Part shown: piece after piece, positions 36,701-48,865 of the stretch
Layout of the letters: each line of letters starts with the position of its first letter
Numbering within the stretch: position 1 is the stretch's first letter
NCBI GenBank assembly: GCA_021234155.1
Contig: JAJEKV010000071.1
Coordinates: 3,532,483 to 3,596,482 of the forward strand
DNA from: Isoetes taiwanensis
Lineage: Eukaryota > Streptophyta > Lycopodiopsida > Isoetales > Isoetaceae
Length of the DNA stretch: 64,000 nucleotides
Direction: 5' to 3'
Notes under the pieces: model-generated
The model's database searches: none
Told to the model about the DNA's origin: nothing
Seen by the model: the letters and a program-made list of their open reading frames with translations, nothing else
Made by a program: the position numbers and the translations under genes

Positions 36701-37413
36701 AAGCATTCACTATTTGCTGCGTATGCCTTGTTGCGTGTTTCGGATGGCATGCCATGCATTGCTGATGCGTTGCGGCGGCTATTTCGATACGGTCGCGTTT
36801 GCAGATCGGAGATGCAGAGATGATATGGTGCATTTTGTTAATCAGTCCAAGGTGCGGGGTTTGAATTGATGGGTACATGCCAATCGTCGGACAAACTTCG
36901 GTCTTTGAAGCTATCCCTAAAACATCATGGATGAGGAAGTGTGAATGAAGCAGAGGTATGTAAAGCGTGTCAACCTCCATCGATCTTGCACAATGGCTGG
37001 CGGCGATGAAATTTTTCCAGCTTCCACGTCTCACAACCATTTCTACAACATGATTTCTAACGACATATTGTTATTGCATATTACTTATATGTAAATGATA
37101 AAGATGCTAAAAAGCAACAAATAAGCGGCATCGGCCATGAACAGGGGCATATAGTATGGGACCTTAACACATTTGGTTCTCGAGGTTTACCGGGGTGAAG
37201 TTGGATGAGCGATTTGGGATTCGATCTGCCACTTAAATCCGGCTGCATTGCGGCGAATTTCTCTTTCACTCTGTTTCTTGTAGCTTCCCTGGGGTGTTAC
37301 GGTAATTCTTTTATAACATCCCTTCGCGTGTTATGGCGGATGAATGTTGGTTTTGAGGTTTCACGGGTAGGAAGCTTGACATTCAGGCCCAGCTATGGCG
37401 GTTCCATTCCAAA

Positions 37414-37426
37414 NNNNNNNNNNNNN
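37414..37426. other. Assembly gap, 13 N
   Basis: Thirteen undetermined bases. The left side ends at a point matching about 58425 and the right side starts at a point matching about 16784, so the gap joins the end of one copy to the start of the other. Confidence 0.99.
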
Positions 37427-40400
37427 CTCGATCTAAGCGCTAAACCCCTAAAAATGACTCTAAACTCATGTTTCTCCCTTTGTGTCTGTGAGCACCCGAG
37501 ATATATACAATAGACATATATGCATTTACATTGGGATTTTTTAATTCATCGACTTTTTCAAAACAACTACTTAAGATCTACTTAATTGTTTATACCCTTT
37601 TAGGTTTCCCCCTCCTCCTATCGCAGATTTGACCCTTTGGTTTTGTCGCGATCTTCTTTGTTCCCGTTGACTCGGGGGTTCCTTTGAGATGCTGCTACTA
37701 TTGTTGAGCTTCATATCCGATCCGAGCTTGGCTCCACGCCAATTCGCGAAGAGTGTTGGCCGATGTGATCCTTGAGAAAGGTGCTCCTCCTTAATGTGTA
37801 TATTAAATCGTGAGGAATGCGGTGATCGCCAACGCCCCTACATGCGGTGTGTGTCGTTGCAAAGGGTTTGCCGATGTCGGTGCCTTGATCGCTTTTTGGG
37901 ATCACCTAGCTATTGCGATTGGGCATTTTGGATGTCTTGAAGCTCGAGATCATGGTCGTAGGCGTGCATTGGCATTCCTCCGCAGGTTGAATTTGTGAAA
38001 AGCGACTCCTGCTGCTTGGGCTTTGCTTCATTCGGGGTGCTCTCCTCGTGCTCGAAGTGTGGTCATCTCCATTGCCTCCTTACCATGGCTCCTTCCGTCG
38101 CCTTTGCGTGATTTGTATCTGCGCTAGGGTCTCCTCTAGTCCTTTGGGTCCTATCCATTCTAGCTCGCACTCCTTGGGCGACGACAAGCCGATCTTCCTT
38201 TGGTTTCTAGGTGTTCCCGGGTCCCGATTCTTTGTTCGCATTGCATATTCTCCTCCTTGATCTTGCCCCCTAATGCCGATATAGGCCTTCAAGTTGAGAT
38301 GTTCCCCGTATCGTCTCCTCCTCGCGGGTCTCCTCGCTGGTGCAAGGGAGCTAGAAGCTCATCTTGGTCAGCCTTTTACTAGGTGCTTCAGGTTGCCTAG
38401 CTTGGTTTACGCTTTCGTTGACGTTGCATGACATTAAGCTGAGCCGCTGGCTGCAATGTCGCGGGTTGTCTTCCCTCCGTTTTTTATACGCCTGTGTTGC
38501 CATGACTTCTCCCCTCGACGTAAGATTATGCCTTGACCCTAGCTCGTGATGCTAACGCCGCATCGATGTCTAACGTGTTCTCGCGACATGTATTTTCTTT
38601 GCCTTGCATTCTTCCATTTGAAACTCATTGGGCGTCGAGTTGGTGGAAGGCGCCGGTGATCCTCTTCCGTGTGACCTCGTCGGGTAGCCGGAGGTTGACA
38701 CCTAGAAAATTCTTGATGCAGATTTGGTTACCAATTATTCTTCCCATTTGATGAAGATTGACGATAGGCCGGTGGTGTCCTGTTCTACTCGTTTGTCGAT
38801 TGAGGTGTTTGTCGTTGTGCTTCCCCTCTCTTCGGGCGCTACCGGTCTCCTCTCCTTATTCTGCTCTCCATGACATCGGCTGGGGGCCTTGATGTCTTCA
38901 AGGAGTTGCACCTCTAGCTCTTCTGTGGCTCGCCCCGGTCCTCCTCAAAGTAACGCCATATATCCTAGAGTCTAAGGGTCTACTTGAAGGGCTCTCCTAC
39001 AACATTCGGGCTCTATAAGCAAGCAAGGTGGCTCGAGCAAGATTATCGGAGACATATCTATAATCTACAAGTCTATGGATATTAGGACGTGGTATGGCAT
39101 GAAATGAGGGTTGTTTTGCAAGACCTCCATGATGTTTGAGGCATACCCTAAGGTCCTAACAAAGTTGGTTTGGGGAGTCCAATCTCTACACACATGGAGC
39201 TTTGGGCAGCTCTCTAGACTCTAGCTCCTTTCTAGGTACCCCGGCAATAGGGAATGTTAATGTATGGGCTATATAAGTCAAACTCTATTAGAAGGACAAA
39301 ACTAGGTCAAGGTTTGTGCCTTCCTGCATGAGCGCTGAGGTGATGTACCCACAGACTGGACTTGGGTTGCTATGTTGAGGTCTAGATGACTATAACAAAG
39401 GGGTGTCTTGGGCACTTCTATCTAGGAGAAGGTATCACCTTCGAGCCTAGAGCAATACTTATGCAGCTACTAATGGGGTAGGCTTCTATCTACAAACAAA
39501 CTACGATTTGGAAAAACAATTCAAAGGTTTGGGCATTTTGGTCAATTTGGGCTAGGGTTTGACATTTCTAGCCTAATTTGAGGTCATAAATGGATTCTAG
39601 GTTGTCTAATGGTCCTATTGCAACAATTTTCAGACGATTTGGAGCTCTGTAGCTCAAGTTATGGAGGTTCAAAGTTTGAGGTCTCACAGGTTGCCCCGCT
39701 TCAAAACTAACTTTTGTTTTGGCGACCAGGAGCGAGCCGGAGACATCAGTCTCATTTCGATCAAAGGTGTCTAATTTGGGTAAACTAATGGTGTAAGGGT
39801 GATGGGCTCATCAAATTAGGCGTAATCGACCCCTTATTGGGTCAATTTGAGTCGCTTTTGGTCAAGTTTGCGAGGGTCTCACAACTGCGCCGCGCTTCAA
39901 AACTAACTTTTGTTTTACGCGACCAGCGCCGAAGCCGTGAGACATCACACTTTTTTTGGTCCGAGAGTATCCTATTTTACTAAAATAAAACTACTACTTG
40001 CTAACTCGTCCTAATTAAGCAAGATTTGACACATAAACTACTCAAAATTATCATGTATTAACAAAATTATTGATTATTTACAACATATCTCACGGGGATC
40101 TCCCTTTAATTAAACTAGCTAATTACATGCCTTCCTCATGAGGGTTACTCGCTGCATGAATGAACAAGCAGGCCGTTGAGTCTTCAAAATGTTGGACCCC
40201 CGCCGCTGCCGCCGCTTTTTTTGAGCCTTGGCCTCCCGGCTCGCTCGTCCTCTCCTCTTCCTATTTCCTTGGGCCTCCTTGGCCTCGGGCCGCTTCGCTT
40301 TTGTCGAGAAAGTCGAGCGGTCTCGCTTTGGTGCGACATCATGTCGACGGAGTCCCGTGTCTATCGAGATGTCGTCTCTATCTAGCTTAAGGGCCTTGGT

Positions 40401-42643
40401 TCTAAATCTAAGGCTTAGCCATTAATATTATCTAACATTATTAAAGCTTAATTTTAATTAAGAATTATAATTCAAAAGAACGATGCCCGCCCCAAAGGGT
40501 TGGCACTGGGGGTTTGGGGGGTTCAACCCCTGGGTGGGAGGTTCAATTTCGCCATCATGGAATTCTTTTTAAGATGAGGTTCAAAGAGATTGAAAAACTA
40601 GACTAATCCATAGATCCTAGGCTAAGATTCGGAATTACCAAGTTACTTTTTAAATTTTATAACTTCTCAAGTCAAGTTTCCATCAATGTCTCACAAACCA
40701 TGCCTCGTCAAAAACTAAAGTTTAGTTATTGAACCAGGCGCGAGCTGTGAGACCACCTTACCTGGCTCATTCTTTTTAGTTTTATTAAGTTCCAACCTTA
40801 CCTGGCTCATTCTTTTTAGTTTTATTAAGTTCCAATTCACCTAACTGTGCTAATATTAAATTCCAATCCACTTAACTGTTACTAGCTTAGCATAAACTAC
40901 AAAAATGAGAAAAAAATTTCCCACTTTCCCGAGGGTTTGAGGATCCTATCAAGTTAGTACTATCGGGAGCATGGCCGCTGCTTTTTGCTCTTGGTCTCCA
41001 AGAACATTGCTCGACACTAACCGTGGACGCCCCTACTCATATATATACTTGCACTCACCGTGATACAAACAGGAGTTCATCCCCATACCAGCTCCATGCT
41101 AATATAGGGCCCTCCACTTATCAAGGCAACCTTGAAGAGTTCCGATTGGGAAGAATGAAGGGTCCTCTTACCCCCCGTCTCCCTCGGGGCCTACCTAAAG
41201 CTTTTAAGCGTAAACATACATGTCTAGAAGTACATACATCAACATCATATGACCATCAATAAGGATGGTCCTCCACATATCTGCATAGACAAAGATCAAG
41301 ACATCACATAGGGAATCCTACCCAAGGCTCGGGGACTCAAAGGGATGACCGACGGCTTGGGTCTCCGAGTTCATTGCGCATGAATTCATGGCAATGGATT
41401 TGGTCGGGTATAAGAACATGGCATAGGGTTGTCCACTCCATCCGCCCTCCTGTGCACACTTTGCAGTAGGGCTGAAAAGTGTTGGGACTGGATCAGCCGC
41501 CCGGATGCATAGCCAAAGGGGGCCATATCCGGGTTGCATCTCCCGGTTCCCATGGGGCGGGTAGGGATCTCTCCTCCGGAGATCTACATCGACTCAAAGG
41601 TGACTAGAGGGCCTTTGCCGTATCTCGACTTGAACTCAATGGAAGGTCATATTCACCACCTCACGAAAAAACAGGCCCATGCCTTGCCCACACGGGTGGC
41701 AAGCCATTAGACCTAGTCACGGTGACCCCGGCAGTCTCTACACACCCCAGGGGTCGCTCAAGAATCAGAACATGAACCTCCTTTATAAGCCGGCCGGCCC
41801 CTTCACCCACAACCCGTGTGTGGCTCTTGTGCAATGAGCCGCATCTATAGTGTGCTAGAGAGGCTAATCTAGGAGCATCTACTACCAAGCTTTAGGGTCT
41901 CTACCCCCCTTCCCAATACAAGGAGTTCACAGAGATACATCATCCATATATATCACGTAAGAACTAAAGAACAAGATCTAATCTATATCATAGAGTTAGG
42001 TTCTTTAGTTAGAGTCTGCATCTACTCATCTAGAGATCTAGATAGTTGCTAAAGGCGATTTAATAGGCTAAACCCATCGATACAATGACCGGAAAACGGT
42101 TTAGACCATTAAATCACTACATACCCGATCCATGAGTTGTTCCTCCTCGACTGAAGTTCGACCATCCCACCGAACCGCCTCGAATCAAGGGAAACTAATG
42201 GTGCCATTCTCGCATTTGAGTTCGGGAGGGAGGTTTTGACTCATAGAGCAGCCAAAACAGTAGCTCCCAAAACCCTAGGAAACTAAAAAATGGGCAAGTT
42301 AGGGTTCTTCTACTTAAATAGGCAAGGGTTGGGGCTTAGGGTTTCCAATTATCCCTTTAGGCATGTGGGATAATTGGAAATGGGCCCACTTGCCTTTAAT
42401 GGCTAGGTGGCCAAATGTGCCTACATGGAAATGTGTGCACCTAAATGTGCCCACATGGAAATGTGTGCACCTTAATAAATGTGCATGTGCACATTAATAA
42501 GAAGTGCACATACCTAGCAAGTTGCCCCCTAGGGCTACTCAATTGCTACGCCGGGCAGACACGCCGGGTTGGAGTGGGCGGTACGCGTGACGAGACAAGA
42601 CATTATCGCCCAGGACCGTGATAATCGTGGCCGGAACGTCACA
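37427..42643 (-). mobile_element. Partial LTR element, second copy
   Basis: The same insertion as 10551-21967, cut off on its left by the gap. It comprises about 3.6 kb of interior and one LTR (41023-42643), followed by the same AGAGC and the resumed copia gag, which shows it is the same integration event. Confidence 0.85.
41023..42643 (-). repeat. LTR, second copy of the 20362-21967 LTR
   Basis: 1621 bp, ends ACGTCACA before AGAGC at 42644-42648. Left edge blurred (about 41022-41024). Confidence 0.85.
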
Positions 42644-43207
42644 AGAGCCATCTCAATTATGTCTAGCAGATTTGGAGCAAGTTTGCTCAACACCATAGAT
42701 GTATACAAAGGTGGTCCAGGATTCCAAATATGGAAGGATGCCATAATGCATGTTCTGGATGTGGAGGAGCTTTGGGAGGTAGTTGATCCTAATAGCTTAG
42801 TGGCAGCAGAAGTGCTAACTAGAACAGCCTTCTGCTGTGTTCGCCATCGAGTCGCGCAGGTGGTCAATCTGGCTGGGGAAGCACCGAGCCGGTGCGTGCT
42901 CGTGCACTAGTGCCGCGACGCATCGGAGGAGGTACAAAGACAGAGGAGGCAAATCACTACAGGCTAAAGTCAAGGAAGCACAAGGAATCATAACTTGTAA
43001 GGTAAGTCCTGCTATACGTTTGAAATTAAGGTCTCCTTAAGCACTATGAGGAGAAAACATCCTCTCAAATAGATTTATTGGAAAATGAACTAAGAAATCT
43101 AAAGCTTAGAGAGGATGAAGATGTATCCGAGTTTTTCAATAAGTTTGATAACTTAATTGCTGACCTAGAAGGGGCTATCTGAAAGAAGTCAGGTGTTACA
43201 AATTTCA
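42644..43207 (+). mobile_element. Copia gag N-terminal part, second copy
   Basis: Begins immediately after the LTR-element insertion; frame words include SRFGASLLNTIDVYKGG, WKDAIMHVLDVEELWEVVD, then an acidic helical stretch ending ...FFNKFDNLIADLEG. This is copia gag of the UBN2 type. Cut at the right by a LINE. Broken. Confidence 0.8.
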
Positions 43208-44385
43208 AGAGCAATAGGAATAGAATAGAATAGAATATGATTTTATCGTCCACAGAGACCAACTGGCCTATGGGACCCAAGTACAAAGAGAGAGCAAAGC
43301 AGCGTGATACTACCGTGGATTAAAAACCCCGCCCAAGGGTTTTCTGGGAAAAACCTTAGTAGCAATAAGGATGCTGACATACCGCACGATTATATACATA
43401 ATCACAAGTACACCTGAGGTTAATGCCGGATGTGGGGCATAAGCGAGTCCACAGATCCATTACCTCTCCCGAGGCACGATCCCAACAAGCCTACAGAGGC
43501 CGCGGCTCAAGAGCTCATGCAAGGCGGGATGGGGCATTGGACCAATCGAAAGCATACCGAGCCCGGATATGCTCGCATCACCGACAAAGCCCGGAGGGTG
43601 TGACTTTCATCCCTCAATGGCGCCCTGTTGAAGATTGACAGACTCTCCCCTCACGCTGCCCCGAATCCATCTCCCCGCCTCAATGCGGAGGTGGTGTGCA
43701 CTGCGCTAATGGAAGCAATCACCTCGCTTTTTCATGGGTAGATGGGTGCAATGTGTAGTGGTGTGGGCCCCTCGAGCATGGGATTAACCGGCTGTCGATA
43801 ATTTGCCACCTTGACATGTGACAGGCCTCAAGATCCCAAAGCTTGGCCATGAAGCAAGCATCCAAGTACGCTTCAAGGCGCTGCTTCCTTGCATGCACTT
43901 TGGTCCACATCCTGCGGTGTGCCCCGCACATTCCATAGCGAGAACCACTGGGCTTGCTTGTCTTTCAGCGAAGGCTTTGAGTCGCCGGCGGGTCCATCGC
44001 CACCGCCAAAGCAAGGTTAGGCAAATGCGGGCTTCATCCATAGCCACCACCTTCTGGAAATAAATAATGTGACGTCCAGCAGCCCTCTCAGAATGGAAGG
44101 AAGCCTGCCTCCCGGAGCAAGATCTCGATATGGGACGATGGATTTCACTCCCTGCTCCCCGCCAAGAAGGCCTTCTCAGACTGCTCTAGATCGCTCCAAG
44201 TGGTGAGGGATATCACTGCCCCCACACTTCTACCCCATAGAGGAGGACCTGTTCAACCAAGGCCCCAACAAGTGTGCCTGATGACCCCATGCATACAAAA
44301 TGCCTGGATCGTTGTTTTGCATTGCATACGTGGCTTTCCACTGCAAAGGACCTGCAGAACCCGATGGATGCATCCCAGTGTGTGG
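43208..44385 (-). mobile_element. LINE 3' fragment in copia gag, second copy
   Basis: Minus-strand LINE piece. From right to left it encodes LVEQVLLYGVEVWG-like polymerase C-terminal sequence, the region before the zinc motif, the 3' UTR hairpin (about 43306-43370) and a (ATTCT)n tail at about 43222-43236. Frame interruptions are numerous in this noisy part of the contig. Inserted antisense to gag; gag resumes on the right at about 44386. Confidence 0.82.
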
Positions 44386-45587
44386 TAGTAGGAGAGAATG
44401 AAACATTGGCATTGTTCATTAGAAATACAAGCAAAAGTAGGGAGGAGGCAGAAGTCATGCTTAGAACTGAATGGGAGCAAAAGAAAGTATTGAGACAAAG
44501 CCAAAATGAAGAAACACCTGAAATATTAGTAATGAAAAGGAAAGGCAAAATAATTTGCTATCACTGTCATGAGGCAGGGCACTATAAAAGTGAATGCCCT
44601 AAATTAAAGAAAGATTTTAATTGCTACAATTGTGGGGGAAGAAAACATGCAGCCTCCAAGTGCCCCACACCAAAAAATTATGGTAAATCTTCCAGAGGAA
44701 GGGGTGACTCCAGCAGAGGAAGAGCAGGCAGAGGTAGGGGTGGAGGCTCTGAGAAAGCATACATTGCACAAGAAGAACAAGAGGCTAAGGCTAAGACTGA
44801 AACACAAGATGAAGATGAGGTATTAAGTGATTTTGCAGTTATCAATGAAAATTCATGTGCTAATAATGCTGATCATTTGATAGTTGATTCTGGAGCTGAA
44901 AGATCAGTAGTCAAGGATGCTGAAATCTTGAAGAAATTTTCCACTACAAAATCAAGAAAAATTCAAGTTGGAAATGGGGCCTTGCAAGATATTCAAGGAA
45001 GTGGACTTTTGCAGTTAAAAGACTTAAATGGAAATATTGTAAATATTGAAGATGTATTGTGTGTTCCAGCAATAATCAAAAACTTGATTTCAGTAAGCCA
45101 GTTATGTGATTTGGGATATAGGGTGACATTTGAGGCTGAACAATGTAATGTCTTTCTCAAAAATGAATTGAAGTTTTATGCTAAAAGAGTTGGCAACTTG
45201 TTTGAACTAAGCAATCTTGTGCATTATGGTGTAAATGCAATATCTGAAGTTGGTGCAGAATTATGGCACAATAGATTAGCACACACAGACTACAAGAAAC
45301 TAGAAAGTCTGCACAAACAAGGTCTCATTGATTATTGTGACAGCAAAGCTAATCATATCTGTGAAGGATGTGCTCTAGGAAAATTCCATAGGCTGCCATT
45401 TGCTAAAAGACAATCTAAAACTCAGCAAACATTGGAATTAGTGCACTCAGACTTATGTGGCCCATTAAATGTGAGAGGAAGAGGTAACAAAAGGTATTTC
45501 ATAACCTTTACTGATGACTACAGTCGAAAATGTAAGGCATATTGCTTAGAAAAGATAATGGAGAAAGGGCAATACCTGTGTTTTTAG
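44386..45587 (+). mobile_element. Copia gag-protease-integrase segment, cleanest copy
   Basis: One open frame of about 400 codons. In order: gag C-terminus; two CCHC zinc knuckles (CYHCHEAGHYKSEC and CYNCGGRKHAASKC); a Gly/Arg-rich stretch; an aspartic protease site VDSGAERS; the GAG-pre-integrase zinc region (HNRLAH ... HICEGC); and the start of the integrase core (VHSDLCGP, FTDDYSRK). This order (integrase before polymerase) is diagnostic of Ty1/copia. The sequence changes abruptly at the end of this segment; polymerase, RNase H and the 3' LTR are not in the window. A broken fossil with at least three major interruptions. Confidence 0.93.
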
Positions 45588-46193
45588 CGCAACTGGCTGC
45601 CGCTCACTCAGTACCCGATGAACATAGGTATCCACTCATCCTCTATTTATTCATTTTAAAATCTTATAGCATTCAAACACGTTGCTTGTCCTTAACCATA
45701 TACATTTCTTCATTCTTATCTAATCTGGATAATGATGTTTATGGTGAAACAGCTTGTTTGCCGAAATATCCAACTGGCACAATGATTGTTGGCAAATCTT
45801 TTTGATTTGTGACGGGAATATATATTTAATTTGTGGGCAGAAAAATACATGTGTTTCATTGTTTTAAGAATTGCAGCATGCAGAATCTACCTAAGATGGA
45901 CCCAGCTAGTCGGATTAGGATCGTGGGAGAGATTAGCATCTGAAGAGAGCAGTTATGGAGAATAGATTTAGGATGCCACCTGTTAAATGGTTGGACGACA
46001 GATTCAGATAATGTAACGAATGTATCCCACAAAACTTTTAGGAATTTTAGAAAACTCATTCTGAGCCAAATCCATGGAGTTCAACTTGGACCAATCACTT
46101 GCCTCAGCTTCTCCGTATTGCCGTATTTTGAAGAATCCAGGTCGTACAATCTGCCCGGCATGTATCTAGTCTATGCAAATCTGGCATTAAATC
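45588..46193. other. Junction region after copia, no recognised gene
   Basis: AT-rich, begins where the integrase core stops. A short frame ends GETACLPKYPTGTMIVGKSF (to 45805) and looks protein-like, but I cannot place it. It may be a deletion joint or a further insertion. Confidence 0.4.
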
Positions 46194-46682
46194 ATGAAAT
46201 CTAAAATTGAATGGATTGAATTGAAACGGAGAACTAAATACAGGGCACTTCAAGAAAAAAAACAGAGTATACTTACCTTCACGTCTACCACTAGTGAGAA
46301 GGTTAGGATACACTTTCTATTCTCCTCAAAAATTATTGACAAAATAAGAATCAGAAGTCACATAAAGGACTACCTCATTCTAAGATTGGGAGATTTCGGT
46401 GCCAATATTATCAACGACTACGGTTTTGGTTGGAGATATGATAAGAAACTTGTTGACTACTTGTATAAACCATTTAGGATATTTGCAGATGAGATGATAC
46501 CACGATGTGTCTGCCACTTGCCTGGAATGGAGAAATTCATAGACAAAAAAATAGGTCATGTCAGAACATTAGACCTTAATATTGTGAAGTCTACTGAGGT
46601 GAAAAATATGCTGAAAAAAGGCCTGAATAGAGTCTGCTCGTCTCACATCCTCAATGTTCCCAGGAGCAGTTGTAGGAGTTGA
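46194..46682 (+). CDS. Hypothetical protein, possibly retroelement-derived
   Basis: A 162-codon frame. Residues from about 60 on read like real protein (DYGFGWRYDKKLVDYLYKP, then RTLDLNIVKSTEVKNMLKKG LN). The last part loosely recalls the N-terminal NLS...L..GL signature before Penelope-like polymerases, but no polymerase follows, so this is only a suggestion. No start context is convincing; the upstream 30 codons may be intronic or non-coding. The first copy is at about 25507-25990. Confidence 0.35.
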   Translation: MKSKIEWIELKRRTKYRALQEKKQSILTFTSTTSEKVRIHFLFSSKIIDKIRIRSHIKDYLILRLGDFGANIINDYGFGWRYDKKLVDYLYKPFRIFADEMIPRCVCHLPGMEKFIDKKIGHVRTLDLNIVKSTEVKNMLKKGLNRVCSSHILNVPRSSCRS

Positions 46683-46929
46683 ACATGAGGTATTCTTGTA
46701 TGGTTCTGTATTATATGGAACTAGTGGAATTCCAGAGAGAAAAATACCTTTGAATGTGTTTTATGCTAAAGGACCAGGAATTTATGCGGTTGTAACCCTG
46801 GTTGAGGGGATAATCTATACTAAGAAAGACCTTAGCAATGGTTGTATGTTCACTTGGTTCATAGCACAACAGAATTTGCCTTTGAATATAAGAAGCATCA
46901 AAGCAGATTGGAGCTTTTGCCACACCTAA
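46654..46929 (+). CDS. Hypothetical protein fragment
   Basis: A 91-codon frame, protein-like in composition (VGVEHEVFLYGSVLYGTSGI, PLNVFYAKGPGIYAVVTLVE), overlapping the end of the previous frame by 29 bases in another phase. I do not recognise the family. The two frames may be neighbouring exons or two relics. Its counterpart is at about 25971-26240. Confidence 0.35.
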   Translation: MFPGAVVGVEHEVFLYGSVLYGTSGIPERKIPLNVFYAKGPGIYAVVTLVEGIIYTKKDLSNGCMFTWFIAQQNLPLNIRSIKADWSFCHT

Positions 46930-46979
46930 TACAATTCGTTGTTTCCTGAATTGCCGAGACAAAATCAAGTGGCTCGGTT

Positions 46980-47219
46980 GTGGCAGCGATACATCCATTA
47001 CTCCAGCTTCTGTCGGATTCTTCGAGATCTTCATTAGCAGCCAATGAAAATCAAATTAAAGCCCTAATATCAACAAACCTGGAACCTCACAACCCTCAAC
47101 AGATTCACGCTCCTCCTGATTTAGATATTTCACGCTCCTCTAACAGAGATGGGCCTGGATTTTGGCAATGGGGATCAATGCACTTGCTAAAATTTCTTGC
47201 TCCCTGCCCTCCGCCATAG
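46980..47219 (+). CDS. Hypothetical protein fragment
   Basis: A 79-codon frame with plausible coding text (SSRSSLAANENQIKALIS, then GPGFWQWGSMHLLKFLAPC) ending in PPP and stop. It could be a continuation of the preceding frames after an intron. Function unknown. Confidence 0.3.
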   Translation: MAAIHPLLQLLSDSSRSSLAANENQIKALISTNLEPHNPQQIHAPPDLDISRSSNRDGPGFWQWGSMHLLKFLAPCPPP

Positions 47220-47689
47220 TCTTATATTCAAAAACTTTGCAAGAAAAACTTACGCTCGCATTGCTCTTTCATATAAAACTCCTTCATATTGTCGGGCGTG
47301 CGGCAACAGTTCAACGCCATTCCGGCTTGCCGCAGATTTGCGTTTGCTGGCGTCATCAGTGGCCATGGCGGCGGACTTGAGAAAAACATTAAACACAACT
47401 GTTGATTGACGACGGAAAGAAAATAAGAATTATTTTTTAGGCGGACGGAAAAAATCAAACTGCTTTATATATGTTTAGAAAAGGACATAATTTTGAGTCA
47501 TGTTTTAATGCTTTTACATGACATCACACACATATTATATACTTAATAAAAAATAATTTAAATGACGGCGCTTCTTGGAGGTCGGGTGGTCTTCTGGCCA
47601 CAGAACTTGGTCCCCACCTGTCACAACAAAGATCAAACGACTGCAGGGTGGGATGCAGTAGGGGAGTGTGCCTGAGGATGTGGGGAGAG

Positions 47690-48075
47690 TATAAGGCAAC
47701 TATTAAACATCGAGGGACTAAGAGAGCGACGACATAGCGAATGGAGTCAGGGAGCGCAGCAAGGGCATGGCAGCCCGAGGTCCAGGGATTGCAAGATGGC
47801 GATCTAGCCAATGGAGTTGGGCAGCACGACAAGGACGTCACAACCGATGAGGTCGAGGGATCGCAAGGCAGCGAACTAGCCAATGAAGTTAGAAAGCGTA
47901 GCAAAGGCATTGCAGTAGCAGAGGTCGAGGTATTGCAGGGTGACGAGCTAGCTGATGGGATCGTGGCAAGGACTTTGCACCAGGTGAGGTCGAGGGACTG
48001 CATGGCGGCGAGCTAGCCGATGAAGTCAGAGAGCGCGGTGAGATTGCAGCAATTGCGAAGGTTGAGGAGCACGGC
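47690..48075 (-). pseudogene. LRR relic of plant disease-resistance style
   Basis: About four tandem 72-bp units. On the minus strand each reads roughly LQSLDLxxCxxLxxLPxSIGxLAx, the 24-residue leucine-rich repeat found in plant NBS-LRR proteins (seen: MQSLDLTWCKVLATIPS, then LRSLDL, and NSIG before ILQSLDL). Stop codons occur at the position after SIG in several units and the frame shifts at least once, so it cannot be translated through. No NB-ARC or TIR sequence is nearby. The regular 72-bp unit makes LRR a good reading; a non-coding minisatellite with this look is the alternative. Confidence 0.6.
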
Positions 48076-48321
48076 TATACCTATACCTATTTTGTTGAAT
48101 TGTATTGATCTTTGTATGGCACATAACCTAACTCCTTTGATAATGCATTTCTACATCCCATCTATCGTGGAAGATGTTAGAAGTTTTTACGTTGCAATTT
48201 CATGGACAGAAATCAAAGAGATACTCATGGCAGAATGGCGGTTATGTCATCGAAACACGAATTAATCAAACTTACAATTTGATTATTTTTTGCCTAAAAA
48301 ATGGATTCACTTGATATACAG

Positions 48322-48865
48322 TGTCGAATGTCATATGACATAGACCTATGATAAAGAGTTGAAATTGAAAATTGTGATGAACTATTGTTGTCATAATCTA
48401 TGTTATATGACATAGACATATGCCATATGTCATATAGGAGTATGCCATGCACCACTTTTGTAGTAGATGACATAGGTCTATTACATGTAAGGCATGGAAT
48501 ATGTTATAAGATACAAACATAAACGTGTCATGTATCATATGCCATGTAGGTCTACGTCATGAAACATCTCATATGTCAGATGGTATAAGCTTGTGATTTC
48601 TATGCCATATGACATTGGTATATATGACATAGAGTATAATGTGTCATATGACATACAATGTCCTATGTCATAAGCATAATCTATGTCATATGCCATAAAC
48701 ATAGAAATATGACATATGCCATATAGGTATGTGTCATATGCTATATGGGCCTACGTCATGAAGCATGCACATGTGTTAGATGATATAGGGCTATGATTTT
48801 TATTTGATATGATATGGATATATGACACATCATAGAATATGTGTCGTATGACATACAATGTCCTA
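48322..48865. repeat. ATATGACATA-rich degenerate array
   Basis: Roughly 545 bases filled with ATATGACATA, TATGTCATA and ATATGCCATAT words in both orientations at irregular spacing. Each word is close to self-complementary, so many small hairpins are possible. Nearly identical to 27622-28165. Confidence 0.87.

Larger units (their letters stand above)
16781..37413 (+). repeat. First copy of the about 20.8-kb duplicated block (left contig end)
   Basis: Collinear with 37427-58425 from end to end, including the nested LTR, copia, LINE, LRR and satellite segments. The block stops exactly at the N run. Probably an unmerged contig overlap rather than a biological duplication. Confidence 0.85.

Noticed and set aside
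36573-37040. 155-codon minus-strand frame
   Set aside because: It is absent from the corresponding part of the second copy and lies in the noisiest end of the left contig; no family resemblance.
47524-48003. 159-codon minus-strand frame read as one intact gene
   Set aside because: It drifts between phases of the LRR units and is only partly in the LRR frame; treated as a relic.
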